Origin: Providencia alcalifaciens
GTDB lineage: Bacteria > Pseudomonadota > Gammaproteobacteria > Enterobacterales > Enterobacteriaceae
Length of the DNA: 64,000 nt
Direction: 5' to 3'
NCBI RefSeq assembly: GCF_915403165.1
Contig: NZ_OU659204.1
Coordinates: 1,860,001 to 1,924,000 of the forward strand
Both the position numbers and the translations under genes were made by a program. This document shows, piece by piece, positions 49,204 to 58,613 of this stretch (position 1 is its first letter; every line of letters starts with the position of its first letter). Under the pieces are notes generated by a model that was not told where the DNA came from, did no database searches, and saw only the letters and a program-made list of their open reading frames with translations.

Positions 49204-49725
49204 GTGATCCCTAAACTTGAAACAGATAGATTAATTTTAGCAAAACATGAGGTTAGTGATTTTTCAGCGCTTTCTCAGTTATGGGGACAACGCTCAATGG
49301 TTCAACATATTGGCGGTGTTCCTTCAACGGAGCGTGAATCCTGGATGCGAATGCTTGCATATGGCGGGCTTTGGCCTCTACTCGGGTTTGGTTATTGGGC
49401 TGTGAGAGAAAAAGCGACAGGAAATTATGTGGGGGACCTTGGGTTTGCCGATTTTCATCGTATTGTAGAACCTCACGTTAAAGGAATTCCTGAAGCGGGA
49501 TGGGTAATTGCGCCTGAATATCAAGGCAAAGGTTACGCTACAGAGGCGATGCAAGCTGCATTGTCTTGGTTGATTGCGGAGCAAAAACACCAAGAAAGTA
49601 TCTGCTTTATAGGGCCTCAAAATATACCCTCATTGCGTGTCGCTGAAAAGTTAGGGTATATACAAGATAAAGAAGTGTTCATGAACGGTAGTATCTCGGT
49701 ATTGTTACGTAAAAATCTTATTTAG
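49204..49725 (+). CDS. RimJ/RimL-type GNAT acetyltransferase
   Basis: Protein of 173 aa in the RimJ/RimL branch (Acetyltransf_3): it begins 'IPKLETDRLILAKHEVSDF', and has 'GWVIAPEYQGKGYATEAMQA' as acetyl-CoA loop and 'NIPSLRVAEKLGY' near the C-terminus, all standard. It starts at GTG with GGAGGGG just upstream. It lies directly behind amn, an uncommon partner. The substrate could be a protein N-terminus or a small amine; not determinable. Confidence 0.87.
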   Translation: MIPKLETDRLILAKHEVSDFSALSQLWGQRSMVQHIGGVPSTERESWMRMLAYGGLWPLLGFGYWAVREKATGNYVGDLGFADFHRIVEPHVKGIPEAGWVIAPEYQGKGYATEAMQAALSWLIAEQKHQESICFIGPQNIPSLRVAEKLGYIQDKEVFMNGSISVLLRKNLI

Positions 49726-49751
49726 TTGTAATTATCCCATTTTTGATAACT

Positions 49752-49786
49752 ATCAATCCTATTCTTATTTATAGAATAGGATTGAT
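49752..49786. promoter_or_regulatory. 13-bp perfect palindrome between the GNAT gene and the accA paralog
   Basis: Arms 49752-49764 and 49774-49786 are exact complements with a 9-base centre. No T-run follows, so it is not a clean terminator. It lies 46 bases before the accA-like start and may be an operator or an mRNA hairpin. Confidence 0.5.
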
Positions 49787-49832
49787 CCTCTCAGTAGACT
49801 CTTAAAATTACTTGGTCGATTTTAAGGTCACT

Positions 49833-50792
49833 ATGTCTAACCACTTTCTTGCATTCGAAAAACCCATTATTGAGCTTCATGAAAAAATTGAAGCATTGAA
49901 TGCCTTTAAGCAAAAGGGTCATCCATCAGAAATAAGGCTTGATGAAGAGATCCAATTATTAGAGAAAAAATGCCAATCACTTACTGAGAATATTTTCTCT
50001 TCTTTAGGTGCATGGGAAATTGTGCAATTAGCTCGTCATCCAATGCGCCCTTACACATTGGATTATATCCCTCTCATATTTACTGAGTTTCAGGAATTAG
50101 CGGGGGATAGATCATTTGCAGATGACAAAGCGTTAGTCGGTGGATTAGCGCGTTTAGACGGTCATCCAGTTATGGTAATGGGACAACAAAAAGGGCGGGA
50201 TACGAAGGAAAAAGTAAAACGTAATTTTGGAATGCCATCCCCTGAAGGATATCGAAAAGCGCTTCGATTAATGAAAATGGCGGAGCGATTTAAATTGCCA
50301 GTTATTACGTTCATTGATTCTGCTGGGGCTTACCCTGGTGTTGGCGCTGAAGAGCGTGGGCAAGCAGAAGCGATTGCGCGCAATATTCAGGAAATGTCTT
50401 GCCTCAAAACGCCGATTATTTGTGTGATCACTGGAGAAGGTTGTTCCGGTGGCGCACTTGGGATTGGAGTGGGGGACAGAATTAATATGTTGGAATACAG
50501 CACATACGCTGCAATCTCTCCAGAAGGTTGTGCCTCTATTTTATGGAAAGATTCCCAAAAAGCGCAAGTTGCGGCTGAGGTGATGGGAATGACCGCGCCG
50601 AGACTAAAAGCGCTAGGAATTATCGACACGATTATTCCTGAACCGTTAGGCGGAGCGCATCGAAATTATGTATTAGCTGCACAATATCTGAAGCAGCAAC
50701 TTATCCACGATTTAAACCAACTTAGTGCATTAGATCAGGATACGTTATTGGATCTACGCTACCAAAAAATAATGGAAATTGGCTACTGCTAA
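49833..50792 (+). CDS. accA: Acetyl-CoA carboxylase alpha-subunit (AccA) paralog
   Basis: Carboxyltransferase alpha subunit family, 319 aa, exactly the length of E. coli AccA and similar throughout ('[21 protein letters not shown]', '[26 protein letters not shown]', '[11 protein letters not shown]'). In the normal enzyme it transfers carboxyl from biotin to acetyl-CoA. The usual enterobacterial accA sits beside dnaE, but this one stands between a GNAT gene and a LysR gene. Two loops differ from the E. coli sequence: '[10 protein letters not shown]' for FIDTPGAYPG and '[16 protein letters not shown]' for GEGGSGGALAIGVGDK. The ATG at 49833 has AAGG upstream. It is probably a second copy; whether it replaces or supplements the main one is not visible. 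Confidence 0.85.
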   Translation: MSNHFLAFEKPIIELHEKIEALNAFKQKGHPSEIRLDEEIQLLEKKCQSLTENIFSSLGAWEIVQLARHPMRPYTLDYIPLIFTEFQELAGDRSFADDKALVGGLARLDGHPVMVMGQQKGRDTKEKVKRNFGMPSPEGYRKALRLMKMAERFKLPVITFIDSAGAYPGVGAEERGQAEAIARNIQEMSCLKTPIICVITGEGCSGGALGIGVGDRINMLEYSTYAAISPEGCASILWKDSQKAQVAAEVMGMTAPRLKALGIIDTIIPEPLGGAHRNYVLAAQYLKQQLIHDLNQLSALDQDTLLDLRYQKIMEIGYC

Positions 50793-50836
50793 TGTTATTA
50801 GTGGGGTATTAATGAAGACTAAAATTAGGCTGTATT

Positions 50837-51727
50837 ATGTTTGTTGATCTTAATTTATTGAAGGTATTTGTTGCGGTAGCCACTCAGGGAAGCTTTGCTA
50901 ATGCCGCAAAACATCTTTCGATGCCAACATCAAATGTGAGTCGGCAAATTAAGCAGCTTGAAACTCAACTTAATTGCCGATTGATTGAACGAACTACACG
51001 GCAAATGCGCTTAACTGAGCAAGGTACTTTATTATTAAATAAGAGCCAAAAACTGTATTTAGAATTAGATGAAACCTTACAACAAATTAGCGCCTCAGAA
51101 ACATTAAGTGGTACTTTGCGGCTAACGATTCCAAGTGAATCTGGCAGTGTATTATTTGCAGATTTACTGGCTCGATTTGCACTTGCTCATCCTGAGCTTG
51201 CTATCCATTGTGATACGCAGCTAGCACCTCTAGATGTTATTGGTGATGAAGTGGATTTATTACTGACTTTTCATCGTGGAGCGTTGATGGATAGTAGCTA
51301 CCACTCAAAATTGGTTAAATCATGGGACAGTGTTGTTGTTGCAGCTCCGAAGTTAATTGAAAAACAAGGGCTACCCAACACTGTGGATGAACTCAGTATG
51401 ATGCCCTGTATCACGAGTTTCAGTGCGTTGCAGGGACAGCCATGGGTTTTTAGCACACATCATGGTCAGTTAAAAAAAGTCAGTATTAACAGTCAGTACC
51501 GTGTGAACAGCGGTATTCTTGCCAGTGCGGCTGCACTCAATGGATTGGGATTTGCTATTTTATCAAAAGAGGGATGCCAAAGCGCAATTCAAGCGGGAAC
51601 GTTGGTGGAAGTTAGTTTTGATAATATGTATCCAGCGCCGATTGAGTTGCGCGCAGTTTATGCCTCAAAACGTTCACTTTCGCCGAAAGTTGATATCTTT
51701 TTGAGTTACTTGCTGAAAAATATCTAG
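50837..51727 (+). CDS. LysR-family transcriptional regulator
   Basis: Regulator of 296 aa. The N-terminal helix-turn-helix is 'VAVATQGSFANAAKHLSMPTSNVSRQIKQLE' (residues about 10-40), and the effector domain follows from about residue 90 ('GTLRLTIPSESGSVLFADLL'). The sequence is of the CrgA/AaeR branch ('SNVSRQIKQLETQLNCRLIERTTRQMRLTEQG'). It lies 44 bases after the accA paralog on the same strand and could regulate it, perhaps through the palindrome at 49752-49786. The effector is unknown. Confidence 0.88.
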   Translation: MFVDLNLLKVFVAVATQGSFANAAKHLSMPTSNVSRQIKQLETQLNCRLIERTTRQMRLTEQGTLLLNKSQKLYLELDETLQQISASETLSGTLRLTIPSESGSVLFADLLARFALAHPELAIHCDTQLAPLDVIGDEVDLLLTFHRGALMDSSYHSKLVKSWDSVVVAAPKLIEKQGLPNTVDELSMMPCITSFSALQGQPWVFSTHHGQLKKVSINSQYRVNSGILASAAALNGLGFAILSKEGCQSAIQAGTLVEVSFDNMYPAPIELRAVYASKRSLSPKVDIFLSYLLKNI

Positions 51728-51775
51728 GCTGATATTGCTATCAGCCTAATGCCATAATCTTCGTGAAGATTATGG
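51726..51775. terminator. Two back-to-back perfect hairpins between LysR gene and yehS
   Basis: First stem 51726-51734 with 51739-51747 (9 bp, overlapping the LysR stop). Second stem 51752-51762 with 51765-51775 (11 bp, 2-base centre). Neither has a strong T-run. They separate two convergent genes and probably act as a terminator or barrier. Confidence 0.55.
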
Positions 51776-51784
51776 TGATCTGAA

Positions 51785-52252
51785 TTATTTATTTCCGCGT
51801 AGGCGTAACGTTAAGCCTTTTAATAGGTAGCGTAATAGTTGGTCGCCACATTCACGATAATTTTTATGTTCTGGGTTACGGAAAATAGCACTTAATTCTG
51901 GTTTTGAAACTCGGAAATCAACAGACTGGTAGATTTCCAGTAAATCAACGTCTTTCAGTTCAAAGGCAACACGTAATTTCTTGAAAATAATATTGTTGCT
52001 GATTCTCTCTTCAACTTCTGGTGCTGGGCGACTTTCATCTTTACCACGGCGATGATATATCAATCCATTAAGAAAGTGACCGAGCACAAGGTCGCTACAT
52101 TCAACGTAGTCTGGATCGGTATCTTTCTTTAGCCAAAGGCTCATTTCTTCTTTTGTGACTGAAAAGTCTGCAAGTTTTACGATTTCAACCATCTGAGCAT
52201 CGCTCAAATCCAACATATAACGAACACTTCGTAAAACGTAATTATTTAGCAT
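51785..52252 (-). CDS. yehS: YehS, DUF1456 protein
   Basis: Cytosolic protein of 155 aa (E. coli YehS 156), made of two repeated DUF1456 units: 'VLRSVRYMLDLSDAQMVEIVKLADF' and 'IFKKLRVAFELKDVDLLEIYQSVDF'. Each unit ends in a Cys-containing segment ('YVECSDLVLGHFLNGLI', 'YRECGDQLLRYLLKGL'). Molecular function is not known. It is a single gene convergent with the LysR gene. Confidence 0.92.
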   Translation of the reverse strand: MLNNYVLRSVRYMLDLSDAQMVEIVKLADFSVTKEEMSLWLKKDTDPDYVECSDLVLGHFLNGLIYHRRGKDESRPAPEVEERISNNIIFKKLRVAFELKDVDLLEIYQSVDFRVSKPELSAIFRNPEHKNYRECGDQLLRYLLKGLTLRLRGNK

Positions 52253-52353
52253 GGGGTTAATTATCCAACGGATCGATTAAAAAACAGGCTTTTATTAGCC
52301 ATGAAACGTTATTATAAAGCAAAGGCGGCTACCGATGCTTTATAAATTATTGG

Positions 52354-52668
52354 TTAGCCCATAAAGTAAATAAGTCCATAGAAAAAGACTAAAGTTAATC
52401 CGACGGTTACTAACATATTTTTCAGTAAGGATGCTGCTACAACGCAAAATAGCGCTCCCCAGAGATATGGATTGTCGGGGAAACTACGTAATTCATGATT
52501 TTCTAATAAGATTACAGGAGCACAAATTGCGGTAAGCAAACAGGGTGCAGAATAACTGAGCGCTTGGCGTACAATTAATGGTAATCGTATTGGTAATTGG
52601 GGGATCAGAAAAATATAACGGAGAGAGAAAACAACAGCCGTTAAACTGATAATTAAAATCCAGATCAT
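52354..52668 (-). CDS. azlD: AzlD-family branched-chain amino acid exporter, small subunit
   Basis: Small inner-membrane protein of 104 aa with about four helices ('MIWILIISLTAVVFSLRYIF', 'ALSYSAPCLLTAICAPVIL'). The pair AzlC/AzlD (YgaZ/YgaH in E. coli) exports branched-chain amino acids such as valine. Its ATG overlaps the azlC stop by 4 bases, so the two are cotranslated. Confidence 0.9.
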   Translation of the reverse strand: MIWILIISLTAVVFSLRYIFLIPQLPIRLPLIVRQALSYSAPCLLTAICAPVILLENHELRSFPDNPYLWGALFCVVAASLLKNMLVTVGLTLVFFYGLIYFMG

Positions 52669-53366
52669 TTTTCTTCCCTTAATAAACGAGAGACACCAAC
52701 AGAAACAAACATTCCACCAACGCCGGCAATCACAATTGCACTACTGATAGAATACATTGATAGGGTAATCGCAGTAATTAATGAAAATAAAACACCGCAG
52801 GCGGTACTTATTTTTTTAGTGAGCGGAACGACAATGGCTAATAGTGTCGCGACGACTGAGAAATCTAAATGTAATTTACTTAAATCACCTACCAAATTTG
52901 CCATCACAATGCCGCATAGGCTGGTGACTAACCACACAAGATAAAAACTAAATCCTGCGCCAAATAAATAGGAAAAACTGAGGGCTTGACGCTTGGCTGC
53001 ACTAATGGCGAATAGCTCATCAGTTAATAGAAAGCCAATGCTTAAACGTTGTGGTGTCGTGAAATCCTTTACGTGAGGGCGCATGGTTAGCCCATATAAA
53101 AGATGTTGTGATGTAATAAAGAAAACAGAAATCACAATTGTAATGTAGCCAGCGCCAGAATTGAGTAAACCTAGAGTGACTAACTGAGCTGCACCTGCAA
53201 AAACCATTGCAGACATTGCGATGCTTTGCCAAAAAGAAAGCCCTGTTTCAATGGCCATGGAACCAGCAAGAACCCCCCACGGAATAACTGCAAGATTTAA
53301 GGGTAATGTGTGGACTGCTCCATCCATCATTGCGCGTTGCCATGGCTTTGGTTGTTGAGACGACAT
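52665..53366 (-). CDS. azlC: AzlC/YgaZ-family branched-chain amino acid exporter, large subunit
   Basis: Inner-membrane exporter component, 233 aa with about seven helices. 'NLAVIPWGVLAGSMAIETGLSFWQSIAMS' and 'VFAGAAQLVTLGLL' are AzlC signatures, as is 'LLTDELFAISAAKR'. The ATG at 53366 is preferred because AGGTG lies about 7 bases upstream and alignment begins here; an earlier ATG at 53399 adds 11 residues with no ribosome site. It is first gene of the azlCD operon. Confidence 0.9.
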   Translation of the reverse strand: MSSQQPKPWQRAMMDGAVHTLPLNLAVIPWGVLAGSMAIETGLSFWQSIAMSAMVFAGAAQLVTLGLLNSGAGYITIVISVFFITSQHLLYGLTMRPHVKDFTTPQRLSIGFLLTDELFAISAAKRQALSFSYLFGAGFSFYLVWLVTSLCGIVMANLVGDLSKLHLDFSVVATLLAIVVPLTKKISTACGVLFSLITAITLSMYSISSAIVIAGVGGMFVSVGVSRLLREEK

Positions 53367-53826
53367 CGATGTGCACCTGTATGTTGAAATGTCATTCATT
53401 GAATAAAAGTCTAAACAAAGACAATGTTGATTTAACTACAGGTATTTAGAGTAAAAATTATTATTCGATACGCTGTAGGCATCCATTGTTATATCGTGAA
53501 ATGTGGAACAAATCACTATCTCTACCTACAGGCCTTAAATGGCATTAACAACTAATTTTTTATTGATTTATGAAGTTTTGTATCGATTAAAAAATATTTT
53601 TAGCTTGCTGCTGATTAAGTGTTTTTGATTGGAGTTTAACTTCAATTTTGGTTGCCTATACCTATATGAATGACTAGTTAAATGATAAATTATCAGTTTA
53701 ATATTTCATATATAAATCTATTTTTGGTGATATCTTTTATTAAAAATAAAAGCTGTGTATCATAGTATCTATTAAGCCAAAATGTGAATTAATTGTTATA
53801 ACTTTTATTGAGTTAGCGGGTTTATT
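53367..53826. other. AT-rich intergenic region between azlC and leuE
   Basis: It contains the divergent promoters of two amino acid exporters. I see no ORF or strong palindrome. A regulator for either is not encoded next door. Confidence 0.45.
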
Positions 53827-54468
53827 ATGCTTGAAAACTTAGGTATTACAAACTTATGGACTTATCTTATCGGTGTGATTTTTATTACATTGGTACCAGG
53901 CCCTAATTCTCTATTTGTTTTAACGAGTAGCGCAAAATATGGTGTAAAAAATGGTTATAAAGCAGCTCTTGGTGTATTTACAGGGGATGCCTTGCTCATT
54001 TTTTTATCATTCTTAGGTGTCGCGTCTTTAGTCAAAACGTCGCCTATATTTTTTAGCGTGATCAAATATGCGGGTGCTGCCTATCTATTTTACTTAGGTA
54101 TTAAAACGTTATATTCAGTATTGCATAAAAAAGAATCTGCAACAGATGTCGATGGGATCATATTAGAAGCAAAAGGGACGTATAAGAAAGCCGTCTTTTT
54201 AAGTTTGCTAAATCCAAAAATGATCATTTTTTATGTTTCGTTTTTCATTCAATTTATTGACCCTGCATATCCAAATGCAGGTGTGCCGTTCTTTGTACTT
54301 GGAGTGATATTAGAAGTATGCAGCATGTTTTATTTATCAATGCTGATATTTGGTGCAGTTGCAGTGACCAACATGGTAAAACACAATAAAAAATTATCTA
54401 AATTTTCAAATAGCTGTATTGGTGCCGTCTTTTTAATGTTCGGTGCGAAATTAGCATTAACAGCCTAA
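53827..54468 (+). CDS. leuE: Leucine efflux protein, LysE/RhtB family
   Basis: Inner-membrane exporter, 213 aa (E. coli LeuE 212) with about six helices. The RhtB signature 'LVPGPNSLFVLTSS' is at residues about 22-35, and 'LSLLNPKMIIFYVSFFIQFID' matches LeuE closely. LeuE exports leucine and some other hydrophobic amino acids. The gene is a single transcription unit with a clean terminator, close to azlCD, which exports related amino acids. Confidence 0.9.
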   Translation: MLENLGITNLWTYLIGVIFITLVPGPNSLFVLTSSAKYGVKNGYKAALGVFTGDALLIFLSFLGVASLVKTSPIFFSVIKYAGAAYLFYLGIKTLYSVLHKKESATDVDGIILEAKGTYKKAVFLSLLNPKMIIFYVSFFIQFIDPAYPNAGVPFFVLGVILEVCSMFYLSMLIFGAVAVTNMVKHNKKLSKFSNSCIGAVFLMFGAKLALTA

Positions 54469-54498
54469 TTTATTGATGTATAAAATTTTATGAAAGGG

Positions 54499-54528
54499 TA
54501 GCTGGCGAATATGCCAGCTATTTTTTTG
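54499..54528 (+). terminator. Terminator of leuE
   Basis: Stem 54499-54506 with 54513-54520 (8 bp), then seven T. Confidence 0.9.
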
Positions 54529-54633
54529 TTTTTAATTTAGCTTTTCAGGTTTTTTCCTGTTTGCCTTCAGAGTGATGCCTGTCATCATGGTGCAAATTTA
54601 GTCACGACTAAGTAAGCCGCTGTACAAGGAAGT

Positions 54634-55440
54634 ATGAGTACGGCCATATACAAAACCATCGAATTGATATTGATTGAGGTTGTTATGCACATTCTGGGAT
54701 TATTAATCTATTTTATTCCTGCAATTTATTTCGCTGTCCATTCAATAAAGAGTAATCAAAACTCCTATTGGTTGTTTATTTTATTTGTTTTCCCAATATT
54801 GGGTTCGGTTGTTTATGCGTTAGTCATTTGGATGCCGGCAATGCGTTATTCCCGTCATGGGTATAAGTTAGAAAGAGCGATAAAAAAACAATTAGCCCCC
54901 AATAAAAGTATTAATCAAGCTTTGAAAGAGTATGAATTAAACCCGACCACGAATAGTTGTGTGACATTGGCTGACGCCTATACGGATAAAGGGGATTATC
55001 AAAATGCGATTAAACACTATCAGGAATCACTGCAAGGAATTAATCAGTATTCACCGGATATTATGTTGAAATATGCAGATGTACTGTATGAAGTGGGGGA
55101 ATACGCGCGTTGTAAAGAGACGCTAGACTTATTGTGTGAAAAAAATCCAACGTTCAACTCGAACTCGGGACATTTTTTATATGCTCGCTCTTTAGCGCGT
55201 CTAGGGTTGGTTACAGAAGCTGATAATGAATTTCGTGCCTTATTAAACCATCGTGACCATATTGAGTACAAGGTCGCTTACGCTGAGTTTTTATTTGAAC
55301 AAAAACGAGTAATTGAAGCGATGCCATTAATTGATGAAGTGATTAAAACCTATTCACTTTTACCCAAAGCGGCACAGAATTATAATAAGCACTGGTATCA
55401 AACGGCTGTAAAACTAAAAAATAGTAAGTTAATAGAGTAA
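54634..55440 (+). CDS. Membrane-anchored TPR protein with PLDc_N-like N-terminus
   Basis: Protein of 268 aa (252 if it begins at the second ATG, 54685, which has GAGG 5 bases upstream; the first has AAGGAAG only 1-3 bases away). Two membrane helices near the N-terminus ('LGLLIYFIPAIYFAVHSI', 'YWLFILFVFPILGSVVYALVIW') resemble the phospholipase-D nuclease N-terminal module. The cytosolic part is a run of tetratricopeptide repeats ('LADAYTDKGDYQNAIKHYQESL', 'YADVLYEVGEYARCKETLDLL'). It looks like a scaffold; partner unknown. It is a single gene. Confidence 0.75.
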   Translation: MSTAIYKTIELILIEVVMHILGLLIYFIPAIYFAVHSIKSNQNSYWLFILFVFPILGSVVYALVIWMPAMRYSRHGYKLERAIKKQLAPNKSINQALKEYELNPTTNSCVTLADAYTDKGDYQNAIKHYQESLQGINQYSPDIMLKYADVLYEVGEYARCKETLDLLCEKNPTFNSNSGHFLYARSLARLGLVTEADNEFRALLNHRDHIEYKVAYAEFLFEQKRVIEAMPLIDEVIKTYSLLPKAAQNYNKHWYQTAVKLKNSKLIE

Positions 55441-55489
55441 GTTAGATTTTTAAAAACAATCATTAAAAACATCTCGTTATTGGCTCTCC

Positions 55490-55510
55490 ATCGTTGGTAT
55501 GAAGAGCCAA
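55490..55510. terminator. Terminator-like hairpin between the TPR gene and the RND operon
   Basis: ttggctct (55490-55497) pairs with agagccaa (55503-55510); weak T-runs on both sides. It lies between convergent genes. Confidence 0.5.
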
Positions 55511-55526
55511 ATTATTGTAATTATTC

Positions 55527-58500
55527 CTACCAGCGTTTTATATCTCTATCGGATTGAGTGACAGATGTACATTTCGCTAATAGTGGTATGATTTTCTTTT
55601 TCAAATCATCCATCAAGCTATAAATAACGGGAACAAACAGTAAGCTGAGCACCGTAGAGCTCATTAATCCCCCGATAACCGCAACTGCCATTGGAGCTCT
55701 AAATCCTGCATCAGCTCCCGTTGTGAGTACGAGGGGGATCATTCCGGCAATCATGGCAAAGGTAGTCATAACAATAGGACGAATTCGTTCTTGACCCGCT
55801 TCGATAATAGCTTGTTGTCGATTTAAACCAGCTCGTTCTTTTTCAAGAATAAACTCCACCAAAAGTATCGAGTTTTTGGTGACTATTCCCATCAACATTA
55901 AAATACCGATAATGACAGGAAGATCTATCATCGCACCATATAACACTAAGGCGATAATGGCTCCCCCGATAGAGAATGGTAGTGCCACTAAAATCGTTAT
56001 AGGTTGCATAAAATCTTTAAACAAAATAATGAGTATGGCGAATACTAAAAGTACACTGAAAAGCATTGTCGTACTAAAACGTTCAAACATATCGAGCATG
56101 AATTCCATATCGCCGTACTCTAATGGCTCAATGCTTTTTGGCAATGATTGATATTCAGGAAGTTCGACAACACGTTCCAATGCTTCCCCAAGTGATAACC
56201 TATCTAAATTACCTTCAATAGACATTTTTCTTGCGCGGTTTATGCGGTCAATCTGTGATGGTCCATCGCTAAAATTAATGCTAGCAACGGATTTAAGTGG
56301 CACAGTTAAGTCATTACCGCTACGAATATAGAGATTACGTAACGTGCTTACATCATTTTTCTGATTGTCAGGTAAAATAACCTGTAACGTTAATTGCCTA
56401 CCCGGTAAATTAAATTTAGCACTTCGAGAGTTTGATTCTCCCATCGTTGCCACTCTTAATGTATTGGCAATTTCTTCTACATTAACTGCAGTTCTTCCTA
56501 AATCTTGCAGGTCAGGGGAGATAATCAGCTCTTTACGTAAAAGCGGTTTCACAACACGGACGTTATTAATTCCATTTACGTTGGCAACTGCATCGCGAAG
56601 CTTATGCATTTGAATTTCTAGCTCTTTGGGATCAGCACCTGTAAAGGTCAATGCAAATTCTTTATTTCCTTCGCTATTACTGAAGGTATAGCGAGCATCT
56701 GGCGTTTGTTGTAACAGGTGTGAAATTGAGTTTTCAAACTGTTTCTGTGACATTTCACGTTCACTTGGTTTTGTTAATGTCAGTATTATTTGGCCTTTAT
56801 GCTGAGCTATTCCATCAGCGTCATCACTGATCCCCGCAATGGTATAGATTGACTCTATTTCAGTGCGTGCTTTCAATTTTTCAGCCATATTCCTAACTGC
56901 TTTTTGAGTTTCTTCGACAGGGGTTCCCGGCGGTAACTCCACTTCAATCTGGCTAACACTAATATCGCCTTCAGGCATAAAACCAATAGGCAAATAAGCA
57001 ACACTAGAAATGGAACCAATAAGAAATATAAATGCAAATGAAAGGGCGAGTTTTCGATGTTTCAATGTCATCATTAACAATTGAGAATATCGATTGATCC
57101 AGTTAGGTACAGAATGTTCGGTCACTTTCTTTTTTGCAGGTAATAAAACATAGGCGGCCATTAATGGCGTGACTAATCGGGCTACTAGTAATGAAGATAA
57201 AACAGCTGCGGAAACGGTAATACCAAAAGGAACAAAATATTTGCCTACAAAACCGCCAATAAAACTGACGGGTAAGAATACCGCAACAATAGTGAGTGTA
57301 ATGGCAACAATGGCAAAACCTATTGCGTCCGAGGCTTTTAAGGCGGCTAAATAAGGGCGTTCGCCTCGCTCTATGTATTTTTGGATATTTTCAATTTCGA
57401 CAATAGCATCATCGACCAAAATACCAATGACTAATGTCAATGCAAGTAGTGTCATGCTATTAAGTGAATAGCCAAATATTGCCAATACCAAAAAAGTAGG
57501 AAGAATAGATAAAGGCAATGCAACCGCCGCGACCAAGGTGGCTCGCCAACTTTTCAAAAAGAAGAAAACAATAATAACGGTTAAAAATGCACCCTCTAAT
57601 AAAGTTTGGATTGTTAAATGGTAGCTTGATTCTGTATATTTCACGGTTGATGAAACAAGCTGAATAGAGATATCAGGGTGTTTCAGTTTTAATTGTGCAA
57701 GCTCATGTTCAACATTATTTGCTACCTCGGTATCACTGGAGCCTTTTGCGCGAAATACGGCAAAACCAACCATATCTTTACCATTTAATTGCGAAATGGT
57801 TTTGGCTGTTTTTTGACCTTGATAAATTGCAGCAATATCCCCGAGCTTAATCCACTGCTGGTTACCAATAGGTAATTGGATATCTTTAATTTCATCAACG
57901 CTCTTTTTTTCACCTAAAATTCGAATGGTATGTTGTAGTTCATTATATTTAGACAAGCCACCAGCGGAATTTTGATGCACGCTTCTGAGTAATTCATTAA
58001 TGCTCAGGATAGACAATTGTAATGCTGCAAGTTTATCGGCGTCAGGCTCAATGCGAATAATGCTATCTGCACCACCAAGGCGACTAACTTTTTGTACTCC
58101 ATGAGCCGTAATTAACTGCTTACTGACTGCATCATCAATAAACCAAGATAAATCGGCAATGGATTGGCTATCTGATGAAACGGCGTAACGTAATATTGCA
58201 CCGCCTTCGATATCAATACGGTTAATTAATGGTTCATCAATCGTTTGTGGCAAATCACTGCGAACTTGTGCGATTTGTTCACGAATATCATTGGTTGCAA
58301 TATAGGCATCCACGGTTAAATCAAATTCAATGGTGGTGGTGGAAATGCCTTCTGTGATGGTTGAGGTAATATGACGGATCCCAGGAATGCCGGAAACCGC
58401 CCGTTCAACGGGTTTCGTGATGGCATTTTCCATTTCCGTTGGGGATGAGCCATCTTGCGTAATGGTTACTGTGACTATTGGAAAATTAACTACCGGGTTC

Positions 58501-58613
58501 GCAGTAACAGGCAATTGATTAAAAGAAAATATACCTGCAATCGTGAGCGCTAAGAACATAACGATAGTAGGAATAGGGCGCGTGATTGCCCATGAAGATA
58601 GTTGGAGTTTCAT
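55527..58613 (-). CDS. RND-family efflux permease (AcrB/MexB/MdtB-like)
   Basis: Inner-membrane proton antiporter, 1028 aa with 12 helices and two large periplasmic loops, pumping drugs or other small molecules. The proton-relay Asp pair is in 'GILVDDAIVEIENI', and the mirrored helix has 'GIVTKNSILLVEFI'. The N-terminus 'SSWAITRPIPTIVMFLALTIAG' and 'LPVTANPVVNFPIVTVT' are typical. Sequence is not close enough to name one E. coli pump. It overlaps the adaptor gene by 4 bases. No outer-membrane factor is nearby, so TolC is probably shared. Confidence 0.92.
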   Translation of the reverse strand: MKLQLSSWAITRPIPTIVMFLALTIAGIFSFNQLPVTANPVVNFPIVTVTITQDGSSPTEMENAITKPVERAVSGIPGIRHITSTITEGISTTTIEFDLTVDAYIATNDIREQIAQVRSDLPQTIDEPLINRIDIEGGAILRYAVSSDSQSIADLSWFIDDAVSKQLITAHGVQKVSRLGGADSIIRIEPDADKLAALQLSILSINELLRSVHQNSAGGLSKYNELQHTIRILGEKKSVDEIKDIQLPIGNQQWIKLGDIAAIYQGQKTAKTISQLNGKDMVGFAVFRAKGSSDTEVANNVEHELAQLKLKHPDISIQLVSSTVKYTESSYHLTIQTLLEGAFLTVIIVFFFLKSWRATLVAAVALPLSILPTFLVLAIFGYSLNSMTLLALTLVIGILVDDAIVEIENIQKYIERGERPYLAALKASDAIGFAIVAITLTIVAVFLPVSFIGGFVGKYFVPFGITVSAAVLSSLLVARLVTPLMAAYVLLPAKKKVTEHSVPNWINRYSQLLMMTLKHRKLALSFAFIFLIGSISSVAYLPIGFMPEGDISVSQIEVELPPGTPVEETQKAVRNMAEKLKARTEIESIYTIAGISDDADGIAQHKGQIILTLTKPSEREMSQKQFENSISHLLQQTPDARYTFSNSEGNKEFALTFTGADPKELEIQMHKLRDAVANVNGINNVRVVKPLLRKELIISPDLQDLGRTAVNVEEIANTLRVATMGESNSRSAKFNLPGRQLTLQVILPDNQKNDVSTLRNLYIRSGNDLTVPLKSVASINFSDGPSQIDRINRARKMSIEGNLDRLSLGEALERVVELPEYQSLPKSIEPLEYGDMEFMLDMFERFSTTMLFSVLLVFAILIILFKDFMQPITILVALPFSIGGAIIALVLYGAMIDLPVIIGILMLMGIVTKNSILLVEFILEKERAGLNRQQAIIEAGQERIRPIVMTTFAMIAGMIPLVLTTGADAGFRAPMAVAVIGGLMSSTVLSLLFVPVIYSLMDDLKKKIIPLLAKCTSVTQSDRDIKRW

